Shown here: one piece after another, positions 24,634 through 33,718 of the stretch
Numbering within the stretch: the stretch's first letter is position 1
Layout: every line of letters starts with the position of its first letter
Source of the DNA: Selenomonas sp.
GTDB lineage: Bacteria; Bacillota_C; Negativicutes; Selenomonadales; Selenomonadaceae
Direction of reading: 5' to 3'
Assembly (NCBI RefSeq): GCF_024699275.1
Contig: NZ_JAILPX010000105.1
Span: 1 to 62,407, forward strand
DNA: 62,407 nt
Notes under the pieces: model-generated
Database searches by the model: none
What the model was told of the DNA's origin: nothing
The model's input: only the letters and a program-made list of their open reading frames with translations
Translations under genes and position numbers: made by a program

Positions 24634-25443
24634 ATGACCTTAGATTCCAGTAATGAAGTTGTTGCGATTTTATACGATATTGAAAATGCACCCTTTGAGA
24701 TGCTGAACTATACCTTGGGCAAGGCTCGACGCTATCAGCCCTGTCGTACGATTGTGGTGTCCGATTGGGAGGCTCGGCCTGAACAAAAGCGCTGGGAAAA
24801 GCTTCTGCGGCGTCCGGGCTTTACCTTTCGGCAAATCAGCCGCACCTATCAGGGGAAAAATTCGCTGGATTCGGCGATTTATGATTCGGCTAAGCTGCTC
24901 TATGACGAAGGCGTGCGGCGTTTTTTTATCATTACCACGGATTCGGATTTTGTTAAGATTGCGGAGTATCTGAACTCGGATACGCCCTCTTATATTATCG
25001 GTGTCGGGACTAAGCAGGCCAGCGAGACGCTGCGCAATGCCTATGATGAGTTTATGGTCTATCCGCCAGAGGAGAAAAAGCCTGGGCGGAAAACCAAGGT
25101 AGCTGCTAAGGATGAGGGGAAACCGGAGCATAAAAGTGTCAAAAAGGCTGCGGCAGTCAAGGAGGACAAGTCTGCCGAAGTTGCGAAGACTACGAGAAAA
25201 ACCAAGGCAACAAAGCTGGTCAAAGAGGAAAAAAACACGAAGACGGTGAAGATAGCGACGAAGCCCGCTAAGATGGTCAAGGGGCAGGAAACGGTTGCTT
25301 TGCCAGAAGGGCACCTGACGGTTAAACTGCCCCGGACACTGCACCAATCGCTACAGGAACGGCAAGCTGCGGAAGGCGTGTCCATGGACGAATTGGTGAC
25401 CTATTTGCTGATGCGGGGCATGGCCCGTTGGGTGGAGGACTAA
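24634..25443 (+). CDS. NYN-domain protein with lysine-rich linker and ribbon-helix-helix-like tail
   Basis: A 269-residue protein in three parts. Residues 1-145 form a NYN/PIN-type domain with acidic positions in LYDIENAP, SLDSAIYDSAK and TTDSDFVK, as in metal-dependent RNases. Residues about 148-225 are a low-complexity linker of K, A, T and E repeats. Residues about 228-269 (LTVKLPRTLHQSLQERQAAEGVSMDELVTYLLMRG) look like the ribbon-helix-helix tail of HicB-type proteins. It may be an RNase tethered to nucleic acid. It heads a compact unit with a DUF3783 gene 3 bases downstream. Confidence 0.75.
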   Translation: MTLDSSNEVVAILYDIENAPFEMLNYTLGKARRYQPCRTIVVSDWEARPEQKRWEKLLRRPGFTFRQISRTYQGKNSLDSAIYDSAKLLYDEGVRRFFIITTDSDFVKIAEYLNSDTPSYIIGVGTKQASETLRNAYDEFMVYPPEEKKPGRKTKVAAKDEGKPEHKSVKKAAAVKEDKSAEVAKTTRKTKATKLVKEEKNTKTVKIATKPAKMVKGQETVALPEGHLTVKLPRTLHQSLQERQAAEGVSMDELVTYLLMRGMARWVED

Positions 25444-25446
25444 GGT

Positions 25447-25848
25447 ATGAAACGGCAGGAACAAGTACTTTTTTATCAATTTCGTGCAGAAGAATATTTG
25501 GCATTAGCCTGCAAGACCCTCCATAAGATGGGTATCAAGACCAGGATTCTGTCGCCGGAGGACTGGCGGGAAAAGGTGGGCTTCCTCCTGGGGATAAAGG
25601 GATTTCAGCCCGTCAAGACGAAGGAGGAAGATGATTTTGTCTTCCCCCATGAGGTCATGATTTTGCAGAATATCCGCAACAAGCGGCTGGATGAGGTGCT
25701 GCAGGCGCTGAAGGATGCCGGCGTGCCCCATATTCGCTTCAAAGCGGTGGTGACGCCCTTTAATACCCTATGGACGCTGCGGCGGCTTTGCGAGACCATG
25801 CAAAAGGAACATGGGGCCTTGATTGAGCAGGAGAAAGAGAACGATTGA
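25447..25848 (+). CDS. DUF3783 family protein
   Basis: A 133-residue soluble protein with the DUF3783 plan: an N-terminal alpha-beta half (VLFYQFRAEEYLALACKTLHKMGIKTRIL) and a C-terminal EVMILQNIRNKRLDEVLQALKDAGVPHIRFKAVVTPFN. Its function is unknown; the layout suggests a small regulatory or binding fold. It follows the NYN gene by 3 bases and precedes the coiled-coil gene by 3, so the three are probably one mRNA. Confidence 0.75.
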   Translation: MKRQEQVLFYQFRAEEYLALACKTLHKMGIKTRILSPEDWREKVGFLLGIKGFQPVKTKEEDDFVFPHEVMILQNIRNKRLDEVLQALKDAGVPHIRFKAVVTPFNTLWTLRRLCETMQKEHGALIEQEKEND

Positions 25849-25851
25849 TTT

Positions 25852-26712
25852 ATGAAACAAGATGATTTGGATAAAACCCAGCTGATGCGGCCGGTAGGCG
25901 GGCAGAAGCAAAAGTCGTCAGGAGAACGGCTCTTTGATACCCAGCCTTTGCCGCGCATAGCGGATGAAGGGGGGATTCAGCCGCCTTTTCCCCAGCAGAC
26001 AGGTGAAGGCTTTGCTGGGGAAAGGGGAGTACGGGAACTGCCACCGGAAAAATTTCCTCCGCGTCAGGAAAAGGCATCTTCACCAGTTTTTTTTACAGCT
26101 GGGAAGAAACGAGGCCTGTTGCTGTCGGTTTGTTTCCTGGTGGCGTTGTTGGGCGGCTTTATCCTGGCCGGTTATAGCCAGGATCAGTCGGAAGCAAAAC
26201 AGAATCAGTATAAATTAGAGCAACAGCAGATGCAGGCCAAGGAGAAAAAGCTGGCAGATCAGGAGGCGAATCTTAAAGCCCGTCGGCAGGAGTTGGAACG
26301 TCAGAAGAAAGAGCTCCTTGACCGGGAGCGGGAACTGGAGGATCAATCCAGCCGGGCCAAGGGCCGTAATGAGGAAATTGCTGGCAATACTCCCAGCTCT
26401 ACTTTAGGCAAGCTGGTGGACAAGGTTACGGGTAAGGAGGCCAAGCGCAAGGAACAGCTGCAGGAAAACGACAAGATTTCGGCACAGGCAGATAATGATG
26501 TGGCCAGGTTAAAGCAGTCCATCGCCGAAGCCCAAAACATGCTGGATGATGTGGATGCCAAGCTGGATACTGTGGGGGAAATGCAGCAGGAAGCTAGCCG
26601 GATAAAAGCCAAGGCAGAAAGTGCCTATGCGGAAAACAAGGATGTTATCGATCGAGCAGTTTATTATGCAAAGACAGGAGCAGATTTCCTGTCTCAGTGG
26701 CTGACCAAATAA
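25852..26712 (+). CDS. Single-pass membrane protein with long coiled coil
   Basis: A 286-residue protein of unknown family. A disordered, Pro- and Gln-rich N-terminal tail (residues 1 to about 82) with two TQ words (DKTQLMRP, DTQPLPR) precedes one membrane helix (GLLLSVCFLVALLGGFILAG, about 87-106). A charged coiled coil rich in Q, E and K follows to about 165, then a second helical region to the end. The tail would be cytoplasmic and the coiled coil outside. The TQ words resemble sites bound by FHA domains after threonine phosphorylation; this is only a suggestion. Confidence 0.6.
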   Translation: MKQDDLDKTQLMRPVGGQKQKSSGERLFDTQPLPRIADEGGIQPPFPQQTGEGFAGERGVRELPPEKFPPRQEKASSPVFFTAGKKRGLLLSVCFLVALLGGFILAGYSQDQSEAKQNQYKLEQQQMQAKEKKLADQEANLKARRQELERQKKELLDRERELEDQSSRAKGRNEEIAGNTPSSTLGKLVDKVTGKEAKRKEQLQENDKISAQADNDVARLKQSIAEAQNMLDDVDAKLDTVGEMQQEASRIKAKAESAYAENKDVIDRAVYYAKTGADFLSQWLTK

Positions 26713-26738
26713 AAACATAGCGGAAGGAGCAGACTACG

Positions 26739-27677
26739 TTGAAAAAATATGTGTTATTGATGATGGCTGTGTTATTGGTAGGTATTGTGGCTGGTTGTGG
26801 CGGCCAGCAGGAGAAAAAGGCAGATTTGCAGCCGTTGAATATCGGTTTGATGCCGGATACGGATTCCCTGCCCTTTATCATTGCTCAGGAAAAAGGGTAT
26901 TTTAAGGAAGAGGGGCTGGAGGTCAACATTCAGCAGTACAAGAGCGCCATGGATCGGGATTCAGCTCTGCAGAGTGGCAATCTGGATGGGGCGGTTTCCG
27001 ATATGCTGGCGGTGGCCTTTGCTAAGGATGGCGGCTTTAATGTGAAGGTGACTTCCTTTACCGATGGCAGTTATCGCTTGGTGGCCAGCAAGCAGTCCGG
27101 TGCTAAATCCGTGGCGGACCTCAAGGGGAAAGATGTAGCGGTTTCCCGCAATACCATCATCGAATACGTTACGGACCAGATTCTGAGCAAGGAGAATATG
27201 GCTGAAGACAGCATTAACAAGGTGATTATTCCGCAGATTCCCACCCGTCTGGAAATGCTGCAGAACGGCAAGCTGGCAGCAGCAACGCTGCCGGAACCCA
27301 TGGCTAGTATCGCCGTACACAATGGCTGCACGCTGGTGAAAGGCTCGGATGAGCTGGGCATCAATCCTGGCGTAATCATGTTTACAGCCAAGACCACCAA
27401 TGATCGGCGGGCAGAGATTGCCGCCATGTATCGAGCCTACAATAAGGCTGTGGATTATCTGAACGATACGCCGCGGGATGAATACATCGATTTGGTAGTG
27501 GAGAAGGGCGGCTTTCCGCCTACGGCTAAGGAGGCCCTGCAGCTGCCCCAATACCATCATGCTGAACTGCCCAAGGAAAGTGATGTGGTGGACTGCGTGA
27601 AATGGTTAAAGGATAAGGGGCTGATTCAGAAGAATTATACCTATGCCGATTTTGTGGTGGATTTGTTGAATAAATAA
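26739..27677 (+). CDS. ABC transporter substrate-binding lipoprotein (SsuA/ThiY/NMT1-like)
   Basis: A 312-residue lipoprotein with signal peptide and lipobox VGIVAGC (about Cys20). The mature part begins LNIGLMPDTDSLPFIIAQEKGYFKEEGLEV, the usual start of the NMT1/SsuA family that binds sulfonates, pyrimidine precursors and related small molecules. The TTG at 26739 has GGAAGGAG ten bases upstream. The ATPase gene starts 3 bases after the stop. The cargo cannot be told from sequence. Confidence 0.85.
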   Translation: MKKYVLLMMAVLLVGIVAGCGGQQEKKADLQPLNIGLMPDTDSLPFIIAQEKGYFKEEGLEVNIQQYKSAMDRDSALQSGNLDGAVSDMLAVAFAKDGGFNVKVTSFTDGSYRLVASKQSGAKSVADLKGKDVAVSRNTIIEYVTDQILSKENMAEDSINKVIIPQIPTRLEMLQNGKLAAATLPEPMASIAVHNGCTLVKGSDELGINPGVIMFTAKTTNDRRAEIAAMYRAYNKAVDYLNDTPRDEYIDLVVEKGGFPPTAKEALQLPQYHHAELPKESDVVDCVKWLKDKGLIQKNYTYADFVVDLLNK

Positions 27678-27680
27678 ACG

Positions 27681-28439
27681 ATGATTGCGATTGAAGATTT
27701 AGCCGTTGTTTATCAGCGGGCACAACAAAAGCATACAGCATTGAAAAATGTCAGCCTGACCGTTCCGCGAGGAACGGTTTGTGCCGTTATCGGGCCTTCT
27801 GGCTGTGGCAAGTCCACGTTGCTCAAGGTGACAGCCGGACTCATCAGGGATTATTCCGGTCAGGTGCGCATTAATGGCGGAGAGGTCAGTCCGCAGAATT
27901 TGCGCATCGGGTTTATGCCCCAGAATTATGGCCTTCTTCCCTGGCAGACGGTGGCGGATAATATTCGTCTGGCTTGCCGGATCAAAGACGGCTGGACGGC
28001 AGAAAAAACGGTTAAAATGCAGGCTTTGTGTCAGAAACTGGGCATTGAGGATCTCTTGGGGCGCTATCCGCAGGAACTCAGCGGTGGTCAGCAGCAGCGG
28101 GTAAGCTTGGCACGGGTGTTTCTGCTGGAGCCGGATATTCTGCTGATGGATGAACCTTTCTCAGCACTGGATGCCATTACCCGAGAGGAAATGCAGGATG
28201 TGTTCCGGGACCTCTGGGAGGAGGCGGGGATTACCACCATCCTCGTGACCCATTATGTGGAGGAGGCGCTGTATTTGGGCCAGCAGATTGTCCTGATGTC
28301 TGCCCATCCTGGTACGGTGGCTGAGGTCATGGTGAATAAATGGCAGGGGAGCCGGGCGTGGAAGAGTTCCCCGGAATTTTTTGCCAAGAGTCAGGAACTC
28401 AAGGAGAAAATCAAGACTATGGGGGCACGGACGCTATGA
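27681..28439 (+). CDS. ABC transporter ATP-binding protein (SsuB/TauB-like)
   Basis: A 252-residue ATPase with Walker [10 protein letters not shown] near residue 38, signature LSGGQQQR, Walker B ILLMDEPF and the switch region [13 protein letters not shown]. The Q-loop region reads [15 protein letters not shown], typical of nitrate/sulfonate/taurine importers. Its stop overlaps the permease start (ATGA). Confidence 0.92.
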   Translation: MIAIEDLAVVYQRAQQKHTALKNVSLTVPRGTVCAVIGPSGCGKSTLLKVTAGLIRDYSGQVRINGGEVSPQNLRIGFMPQNYGLLPWQTVADNIRLACRIKDGWTAEKTVKMQALCQKLGIEDLLGRYPQELSGGQQQRVSLARVFLLEPDILLMDEPFSALDAITREEMQDVFRDLWEEAGITTILVTHYVEEALYLGQQIVLMSAHPGTVAEVMVNKWQGSRAWKSSPEFFAKSQELKEKIKTMGARTL

Positions 28440-29188
28440 TGAAAAAGAGCAAAGTCGTGCTGCGGGCATATCTGGCAGGGATGGTATTTTTATTGCTTCT
28501 GTGGCAGGTTGCAGCTTCCTTGGTACAGCTGCCCATTATCCCGGAACCATGGTTGGTATTCATGCGGCTGGGGGAAATCTTTGCCGATAAGATTGCCGTG
28601 CATGCGGTTTATAGCCTCTGGCGCATCCTGGCCGGCATATTATTGGCTGTGGCTGTGGGCTATCCTCTGGGGGTTATTATGGGGTACTTTATTCGGGCGG
28701 ACAGATACCTGGCACCCTTGGTGTATCTGACCTATCCCATTCCGAAAATCGCCCTGCTGCCAATTTTGATGCTTTTGGCGGGCATAGGCGAATTGTCCAA
28801 GATTATCATGATTTTCCTCATTGTGGTGTTTCAGATTGTGGTGGCCCTGCGGGACGGCATTCGCGCCATTCCCACCGAAACCTATTATCCGCTCTATTCC
28901 CTGGGTGCAAGCTTTCGGCAGGTGTTCTGCTATATCCTCGTACCGGCTACATTGCCGAACTTTATCACCGCTATTCGGGTGGCCATGGCTACAGCGGTAT
29001 CGGTATTGTTCTTCACGGAGACCTTTGGCACGCAATACGGCATGGGCTATTTCATCATGGATGCCTGGCTGCGGGTGAATTACCTGGAGATGTATACGGG
29101 AATCGTCACGCTCAGCATGTTGGGACTGCTGCTCTTTGGCTTGTTGGACCTCATTGAGGGTAAATTGTGCCGGTGGCAGTTGAAATGA
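28436..29188 (+). CDS. ABC transporter permease (SsuC/TauC-like)
   Basis: A 250-residue membrane protein with about six helices and the EAA-type loop YYPLYSLGASFRQVFCYILVPATLPN, the contact site for the ATPase. Words such as LPIIPEPWLVFMRLGEIF and FTETFGTQYGMGYFIMDAW are typical of this importer class. ATG 28436 overlaps the ATPase stop; an in-frame ATG follows at 28439. It completes the importer begun at 26739. Confidence 0.9.
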   Translation: MMKKSKVVLRAYLAGMVFLLLLWQVAASLVQLPIIPEPWLVFMRLGEIFADKIAVHAVYSLWRILAGILLAVAVGYPLGVIMGYFIRADRYLAPLVYLTYPIPKIALLPILMLLAGIGELSKIIMIFLIVVFQIVVALRDGIRAIPTETYYPLYSLGASFRQVFCYILVPATLPNFITAIRVAMATAVSVLFFTETFGTQYGMGYFIMDAWLRVNYLEMYTGIVTLSMLGLLLFGLLDLIEGKLCRWQLK

Positions 29189-29195
29189 GGTTGTC

Positions 29196-30800
29196 ATGAA
29201 GAAGATTATAGTATTTCTCCTGTTCGTTGTGGCTGCTGCAGGCTTCTTCGTGGGCATGGAGTGGGGGCCTGCCGGGATTGCTCCAGGAGAAACGGCCATT
29301 ACGGTGGATAGTCTGGGGCAGCCTGATGCGGCGGTCTTAAAAGATGTGAAAGTGGTGGCAGCGGCCTTTCCTCAGTTTGTTGCAGACAGGTTTCAGTTGC
29401 CTATGCAGCGGCATACGGAAATCTGGGTGGCGGCGGATACGGCTGGGTATGAGGAACTTTTGAAAGATAAGCTGGGTATGGAGGAGCAGGATTCTCCCCA
29501 GAAAGCTCAGTATACCAACGGACAGTCTTCGGGCCGCAAGGCCCTGGTGGCCATTGATGGCAGTAAGAAAAAACTGGGGGATTCCAGTGAGCGTTTCAGC
29601 ACTACGGCCCATGAACTATTCCATCAGCTGCAGTATGAGCTGAGCGATGGTCAGAGCGGCTACGAAAATTCCCTTTTCTGGCTGGAAGAGGGAACAGCGG
29701 ATTACGTGGGGGCGCTGGTCTGTGAACAGCTGGGCGGACGCTCGGTGGAAAAGTGGTATATGGATGCCCTGTTCACCCTGCAGAATGCCAGAGAAGTGGC
29801 GGATGTAAGTCAGCTGCAGCATACTACAGATGAGGAACGGATGCAGCTCATGACTGCTCAGGCCAAGCATTATACCCTGGCAGACGTGATGACCATGTAT
29901 CTTTTGCAGCATTATGGCGGCGATAGTCCGGAGCAGAAAATTGTGGCCTATTACAAGAGCTTGGAAAACGCTCAGGCTGAGCAGGCCTTTGTACAGGCCT
30001 TTGGGGTGGAACTGCCGGCTTTTCTGCAGGAGTTTTCTCATTGGTGGCAGGGCCAGCTTCAGGCTCCTGCGCAAATCGATGTGGTGGTTCGTTCCGGCAT
30101 AGATGAGGGTGCTGCTCAACAGTTCAAACAACAGGTACAGTTATCTCGTCAATGGTTGCAGACCAAGTGGGGGCGGGATTTAAGAGGTCGTTATAAACTG
30201 GTGCTGGTCAGCTCCCCAGCGGATTTTGCCAAGGCCATGCAGGAATATTGCCATGTCAGTGCAGTCGAGGCAAAATCCACGGCCAATGGCAGTGTCTGGG
30301 CTGAAAATAACAGTACGGTCTTTGTCAATTTGGAGCGGGTGACGGAGAAGCGGCAGGCTGTATTTGTCAGCGGTTCCATGGTGAGCCGGCTTTTGATGAT
30401 GCAGCAGCTGGGCAATGATGATGGCGGTATGTCCTGGTTACTGCGGGGGGGCAGTTACATGAGTGGTGTGGGCCGGCTGGTGGAAATGGGTCAGGGCACA
30501 CTGCCGGCCTATCAGCGGGCCTGGCGGAAGGAATTGCGACAGAATGCACCTTTGCCGACACTTGATAAAATACTGACCGCAGAAGAACTGCAGGCAGCCA
30601 TGGATCAGTATGGCAGTGAGGAAGTAAGTCTTCTTTGTGAGTATGCAGCAGCTGAACTGATTAACCGTTACGGTTGGAAAGCTCTGTACGTATGGCAGGA
30701 AGTTGCCCGTGCTTCTGGGGATGGAAAGCAGGCTTTTGCTCAGGTCTTTGGTATTCCCCTGACGGATTTTGCCGTCCAGGTTCATATGATGGTTTATTAA
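29196..30800 (+). CDS. Secreted or membrane-anchored HExxH protease-like protein
   Basis: A 534-residue protein with an N-terminal hydrophobic segment (IIVFLLFVVAAAGFFVGM) that is a signal peptide or anchor. The zinc motif HELFH is at residues 139-143, and the downstream glutamates in WLEEGTADYVG (about 164-165) fit the gluzincin third ligand. The C-terminal half repeats a similar fold without an HExxH. It starts 7 bases after the permease gene, so it shares that operon; a link to the importer is possible but unproven. Confidence 0.7.
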   Translation: MKKIIVFLLFVVAAAGFFVGMEWGPAGIAPGETAITVDSLGQPDAAVLKDVKVVAAAFPQFVADRFQLPMQRHTEIWVAADTAGYEELLKDKLGMEEQDSPQKAQYTNGQSSGRKALVAIDGSKKKLGDSSERFSTTAHELFHQLQYELSDGQSGYENSLFWLEEGTADYVGALVCEQLGGRSVEKWYMDALFTLQNAREVADVSQLQHTTDEERMQLMTAQAKHYTLADVMTMYLLQHYGGDSPEQKIVAYYKSLENAQAEQAFVQAFGVELPAFLQEFSHWWQGQLQAPAQIDVVVRSGIDEGAAQQFKQQVQLSRQWLQTKWGRDLRGRYKLVLVSSPADFAKAMQEYCHVSAVEAKSTANGSVWAENNSTVFVNLERVTEKRQAVFVSGSMVSRLLMMQQLGNDDGGMSWLLRGGSYMSGVGRLVEMGQGTLPAYQRAWRKELRQNAPLPTLDKILTAEELQAAMDQYGSEEVSLLCEYAAAELINRYGWKALYVWQEVARASGDGKQAFAQVFGIPLTDFAVQVHMMVY

Positions 30801-30835
30801 AAAATCCCGGCAGCGCTTTGCTGCCGGGATTTTTG
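30801..30835. terminator. Bidirectional intrinsic terminator
   Basis: AAAATCCCGGCAGC and GCTGCCGGGATTTTT form a strong stem with A and T tracts on both sides. It serves the protease-like gene and the convergent small gene at 30843. Confidence 0.9.
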
Positions 30836-30842
30836 TCGTAGC

Positions 30843-31049
30843 TTATTTTTTCAGCGTTTCCTTGAGAATTTCCGTCAGGGCCTTCTGGGAAATACGCATC
30901 ATGTCACCGAGGAGAGCGTTGTAAAGGTCGCCGCCATCGCAAACACCGCGTCCATTTTCCGTAATGAAGAACTTTTTGGGATGTTCCTCCGCCTGATAAG
31001 CTTCATTGAGCTTATCCTGAACGAGTTTCTCGATTTCCTGATCTGTCAT
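30843..31049 (-). CDS. Small hypothetical acidic protein
   Basis: A 68-residue protein (MTDQEIEKLVQDKLNEAYQAEEHPKKFF...) with helices at both ends and a middle reading ITENGRGVCDGGDLYNALLGDMM. It has no membrane segment and no known family. The ATG at 31049 is chosen because AGAGGTG lies six bases upstream; a GTG at 31058 overlaps that site. It stands alone behind a bidirectional terminator. Confidence 0.55.
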   Translation of the reverse strand: MTDQEIEKLVQDKLNEAYQAEEHPKKFFITENGRGVCDGGDLYNALLGDMMRISQKALTEILKETLKK

Positions 31050-31282
31050 CGAATACACCTCTTTCCATAATTATCACATATATATAATACTACATCAGGG
31101 GATTTTTTTCCTCTTTTTTAAGGAGAAAATAAGAAATATTTATCGAGAAAGTTATTTCAGTTTATTTTCAGTGATTTTTTATGAAAAATTAATGGTAATC
31201 TAAAGCAACTATAAGAATAAGGCGTTATAGTATAAGCATGATCACGAAATTGAATTTGGTTTACTGAAATGGAGGTAATATT

Positions 31283-31984
31283 ATGCGTAAGAAGATTTTA
31301 GCCGGTGTTGTAGCTGGCGCTATGTTGGTGGGGACAGGGTTTGGTATCCTGGGGGGACAGGCACAGGCTGCTGATATGGCAGTCAAAGGCAGTGAACGTC
31401 AGGCGCCTCCTATGATGCGCGGACCTCGGGGAGGGCATCATCCCATGATGAACATGAATGCCGATGATGTGGCGAAAAATTTACATGAAACCTTTGGTGT
31501 CAGCGAATCGGAGGTTAAGGACGCCATCAGTGCCAAACGGGATTTCCAGGATATTGGTCAGGCAGCTATGCTGGCTAAGATTTCCGGCAAGTCTTTTAAA
31601 GATGTATTGGCGTTGAAGACACAGGATAAGAACTGGCCGCAAATCGGTAAGGAACTGGGCGTAACGCCAGAGCAGATTCATCAGCAAATGGACGAGATGA
31701 CTGCTGATCGCATGGCCTCCCGCGGGGATATCGATAAGGCTGCAGCTTTGGCACTGTTGAATAAGGGTTACCGTCCCCATGATATCGGCATGGCGGCTAA
31801 ACTGGCCAAGCTCAGCGGTAAGGATATTCAGTCCGTATTGGATATGAAGAAGATCAACAATCGTTGGGGGGATGTAGCAGAACAGTTGGGTGTGGATATG
31901 GGCCAGCTTCGTCCGGAAGCACCGCAGGGCGGCCCTCAGGGAGGCCCACCGCCAGCTGATGATGAACCAGATATGGATAGATAA
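31283..31984 (+). CDS. Exported protein with two internal repeats
   Basis: A 233-residue protein with a clear signal peptide (MRKKILAGVVAGAMLVGTGFG..., likely cut after AQAA) and a Met-, His- and Pro-rich segment (PPMMRGPRGGHHPMMNMN). Two repeats follow that share the pattern DIG-AA-LAK-SGK---VL--K---W--(I/V)---LGV. Each repeat looks like a helical pair. The tail is Pro, Gly and Asp rich. I recognise no family. The Met/His-rich stretch could bind metal. A GGAGG site precedes the ATG. Confidence 0.6.
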   Translation: MRKKILAGVVAGAMLVGTGFGILGGQAQAADMAVKGSERQAPPMMRGPRGGHHPMMNMNADDVAKNLHETFGVSESEVKDAISAKRDFQDIGQAAMLAKISGKSFKDVLALKTQDKNWPQIGKELGVTPEQIHQQMDEMTADRMASRGDIDKAAALALLNKGYRPHDIGMAAKLAKLSGKDIQSVLDMKKINNRWGDVAEQLGVDMGQLRPEAPQGGPQGGPPPADDEPDMDR

Positions 31985-32080
31985 ATGTTTTTTCGGGGGA
32001 TTGGCGGCCAATAGAGGATTTTTCCCGCAAAAGGGCGAATATGCTTTATTTAGAAGTGATTTGCAGAAAGGGAGTCCGCT

Positions 32081-32347
32081 ATGATTATCACAGACAATGA
32101 AACGGTAAATGCAGCAGAAGAAATGATACGCCGCCATACAGGGGGCCGCCCGGAAAAGCCGCGAACAGTGCAGGCCATATCCGCCCGCTACTATCAGGCC
32201 ATCAGTCAGTATCAGGAGTTAATGCGGGCTGAGGTGGACAATCGGGAACAGCGGGTAATGCTGTACGCTGAGATAAAGACGCTGGGCTGGTGCCTGGGTC
32301 GGGAAGAGTCCAAAATCGTAAAGGAAATCAATGCTCCGGCCAAATAA
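32081..32347 (+). CDS. Small hypothetical protein
   Basis: An 88-residue helical protein (MIITDNETVNAAEEMIRRHTGGRPEKPRTVQAIS...) with no signal peptide and no family I know. It starts 96 bases after the repeat protein, with AAAGGGAG before the ATG, and is closed by a terminator shared with the convergent aminotransferase gene. Confidence 0.5.
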   Translation: MIITDNETVNAAEEMIRRHTGGRPEKPRTVQAISARYYQAISQYQELMRAEVDNREQRVMLYAEIKTLGWCLGREESKIVKEINAPAK

Positions 32348-32391
32348 AAAATGCCTGATCTGTCGTTTGACAGGTCAGGCATTCTTTATTT
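32346..32391. terminator. Bidirectional intrinsic terminator
   Basis: AATGCCTGA and TCAGGCATT with inner CTGTC/GACAG form one stem around GTTT, flanked by A and T tracts. It serves the small gene before it and the aminotransferase gene on the minus strand. Confidence 0.85.
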
Positions 32392-32398
32392 GGGGAAT

Positions 32399-33697
32399 TT
32401 AAAGCTTCTTTTCCGTTAAAACCATATCTAGGGCATTCAGTACATCGTTGACATTTTCTTCGGTAATGACCAGTGGTGGCTGGAAGGCCATGACATTGCG
32501 GTCTACACCGTTTTTACCGATGATGAAGCCGCGGTCTTTCAGGCTTTCCAAAACGTCATCGAGGATTTCCGGTGCCGGGCTACCATCTGCATGGATGAAT
32601 TCAGCGCCATCCATGAGACCAAGACCACGGACATCGCCGATGACCGGGTGTTTCTGCTGAAGCTCCCGCAGGCCACTGCGCAGTTGTTCTCCCCGTACTT
32701 GGGCATTTTCTGCCAGTTTGTGTTCGTCGATGTAGTCGAGAACGGCCATGGCTGTGGTGGAGGAAACGGGGTTGCCGCCCAAAGTGGAGGCACCGGGACG
32801 GGTATAGGTATCGGCAATTTCGGCGGTGGAAATAAAGGCCGAGATGGGCACGCCGTTGCCTAAAGCCTTGGCCATGCACATGATATCGGGAACCACGTTG
32901 TAATTTTCGATGGCGAACATCTTGCCGGAACGAGCAAAACCAGTCTGTACTTCGTCGATGATCAGCAGAGTGTTGTACTGCTGGAGAATTTCTTTGACCC
33001 GCTTGAAATAGCCCTTAGGCGGCACAACGCAACCCGCATTGCCTTGAATGGTCTCGGCAATGAAGGCGCCGGGATGGCCGGAGGTGGAGGTTTTAATCAA
33101 ATCCTCCACGGCATTGGCACAGGCATAATCGCATTCCGGGAATTTCTTATTCATGGGGCAACGATAACAGTTTGGATTGGGGGCAAAGTGGATGCCGCCG
33201 ACAGGATTGGGGTCGGTGCGCCACATGGTGAGCCCTGTAACGCTCATGCCCAGCTTGGTGCGCCCGTGGAGGCCATGACGCAGGGCGATGATCTCGCTGT
33301 TGCCCGTGTAGACAGAAGCCAGCAGGAAGGCCCCTTCTGTAGCCTCTGATCCCGTGGAGCAGAAGAAGGATTTCTGCAGGTTGCCAGGGGTTACAGCGGC
33401 TAGTTTTTCTGCCAGGTTGACGAAGTTTTCCGTCAGATAGATGTTGCAGACATGCTGCAGTTCATCTATCTGAGCCTTCATTTTTTCCAGAATCTCCGGA
33501 TTGCAGTGACCACAGTTCATTACCGATACGCCTGCGTACATATCCAGATATTTCTTGCCGGTGCTGTCCCAAAGGTACTGCATGGACCCCTTGACCATTT
33601 GGGCTGGTTCCTTATAGAAATGGCCTAAACAGGGCATAATGTATTTCTTTTTCTTTTCGATAATGGCCTTAGGGCCAATAAATTTTTTGCTTTCCAT
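32399..33697 (-). CDS. Class III PLP-dependent aminotransferase
   Basis: A 432-residue aminotransferase with SVMNCGHCNPEILEKM near the N-terminus, FFCSTGSEATEGAFL for phosphate binding, LIIDEVQTGFARSGKMFA, and the PLP lysine in MCMAKALGNGVP. The pattern is closest to alanine-glyoxylate and 4-aminobutyrate/ornithine-type enzymes. A Cys-rich insert (NCYRCPMNKKFPECDYAC) lies near residue 175. The amino donor cannot be told. It starts 21 bases after the U32 peptidase gene on the same strand, so the two likely share an mRNA. Confidence 0.85.
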   Translation of the reverse strand: MESKKFIGPKAIIEKKKKYIMPCLGHFYKEPAQMVKGSMQYLWDSTGKKYLDMYAGVSVMNCGHCNPEILEKMKAQIDELQHVCNIYLTENFVNLAEKLAAVTPGNLQKSFFCSTGSEATEGAFLLASVYTGNSEIIALRHGLHGRTKLGMSVTGLTMWRTDPNPVGGIHFAPNPNCYRCPMNKKFPECDYACANAVEDLIKTSTSGHPGAFIAETIQGNAGCVVPPKGYFKRVKEILQQYNTLLIIDEVQTGFARSGKMFAIENYNVVPDIMCMAKALGNGVPISAFISTAEIADTYTRPGASTLGGNPVSSTTAMAVLDYIDEHKLAENAQVRGEQLRSGLRELQQKHPVIGDVRGLGLMDGAEFIHADGSPAPEILDDVLESLKDRGFIIGKNGVDRNVMAFQPPLVITEENVNDVLNALDMVLTEKKL

Positions 33698-33718
33698 AAC
33701 AACTTTCCTTCGCTATAA

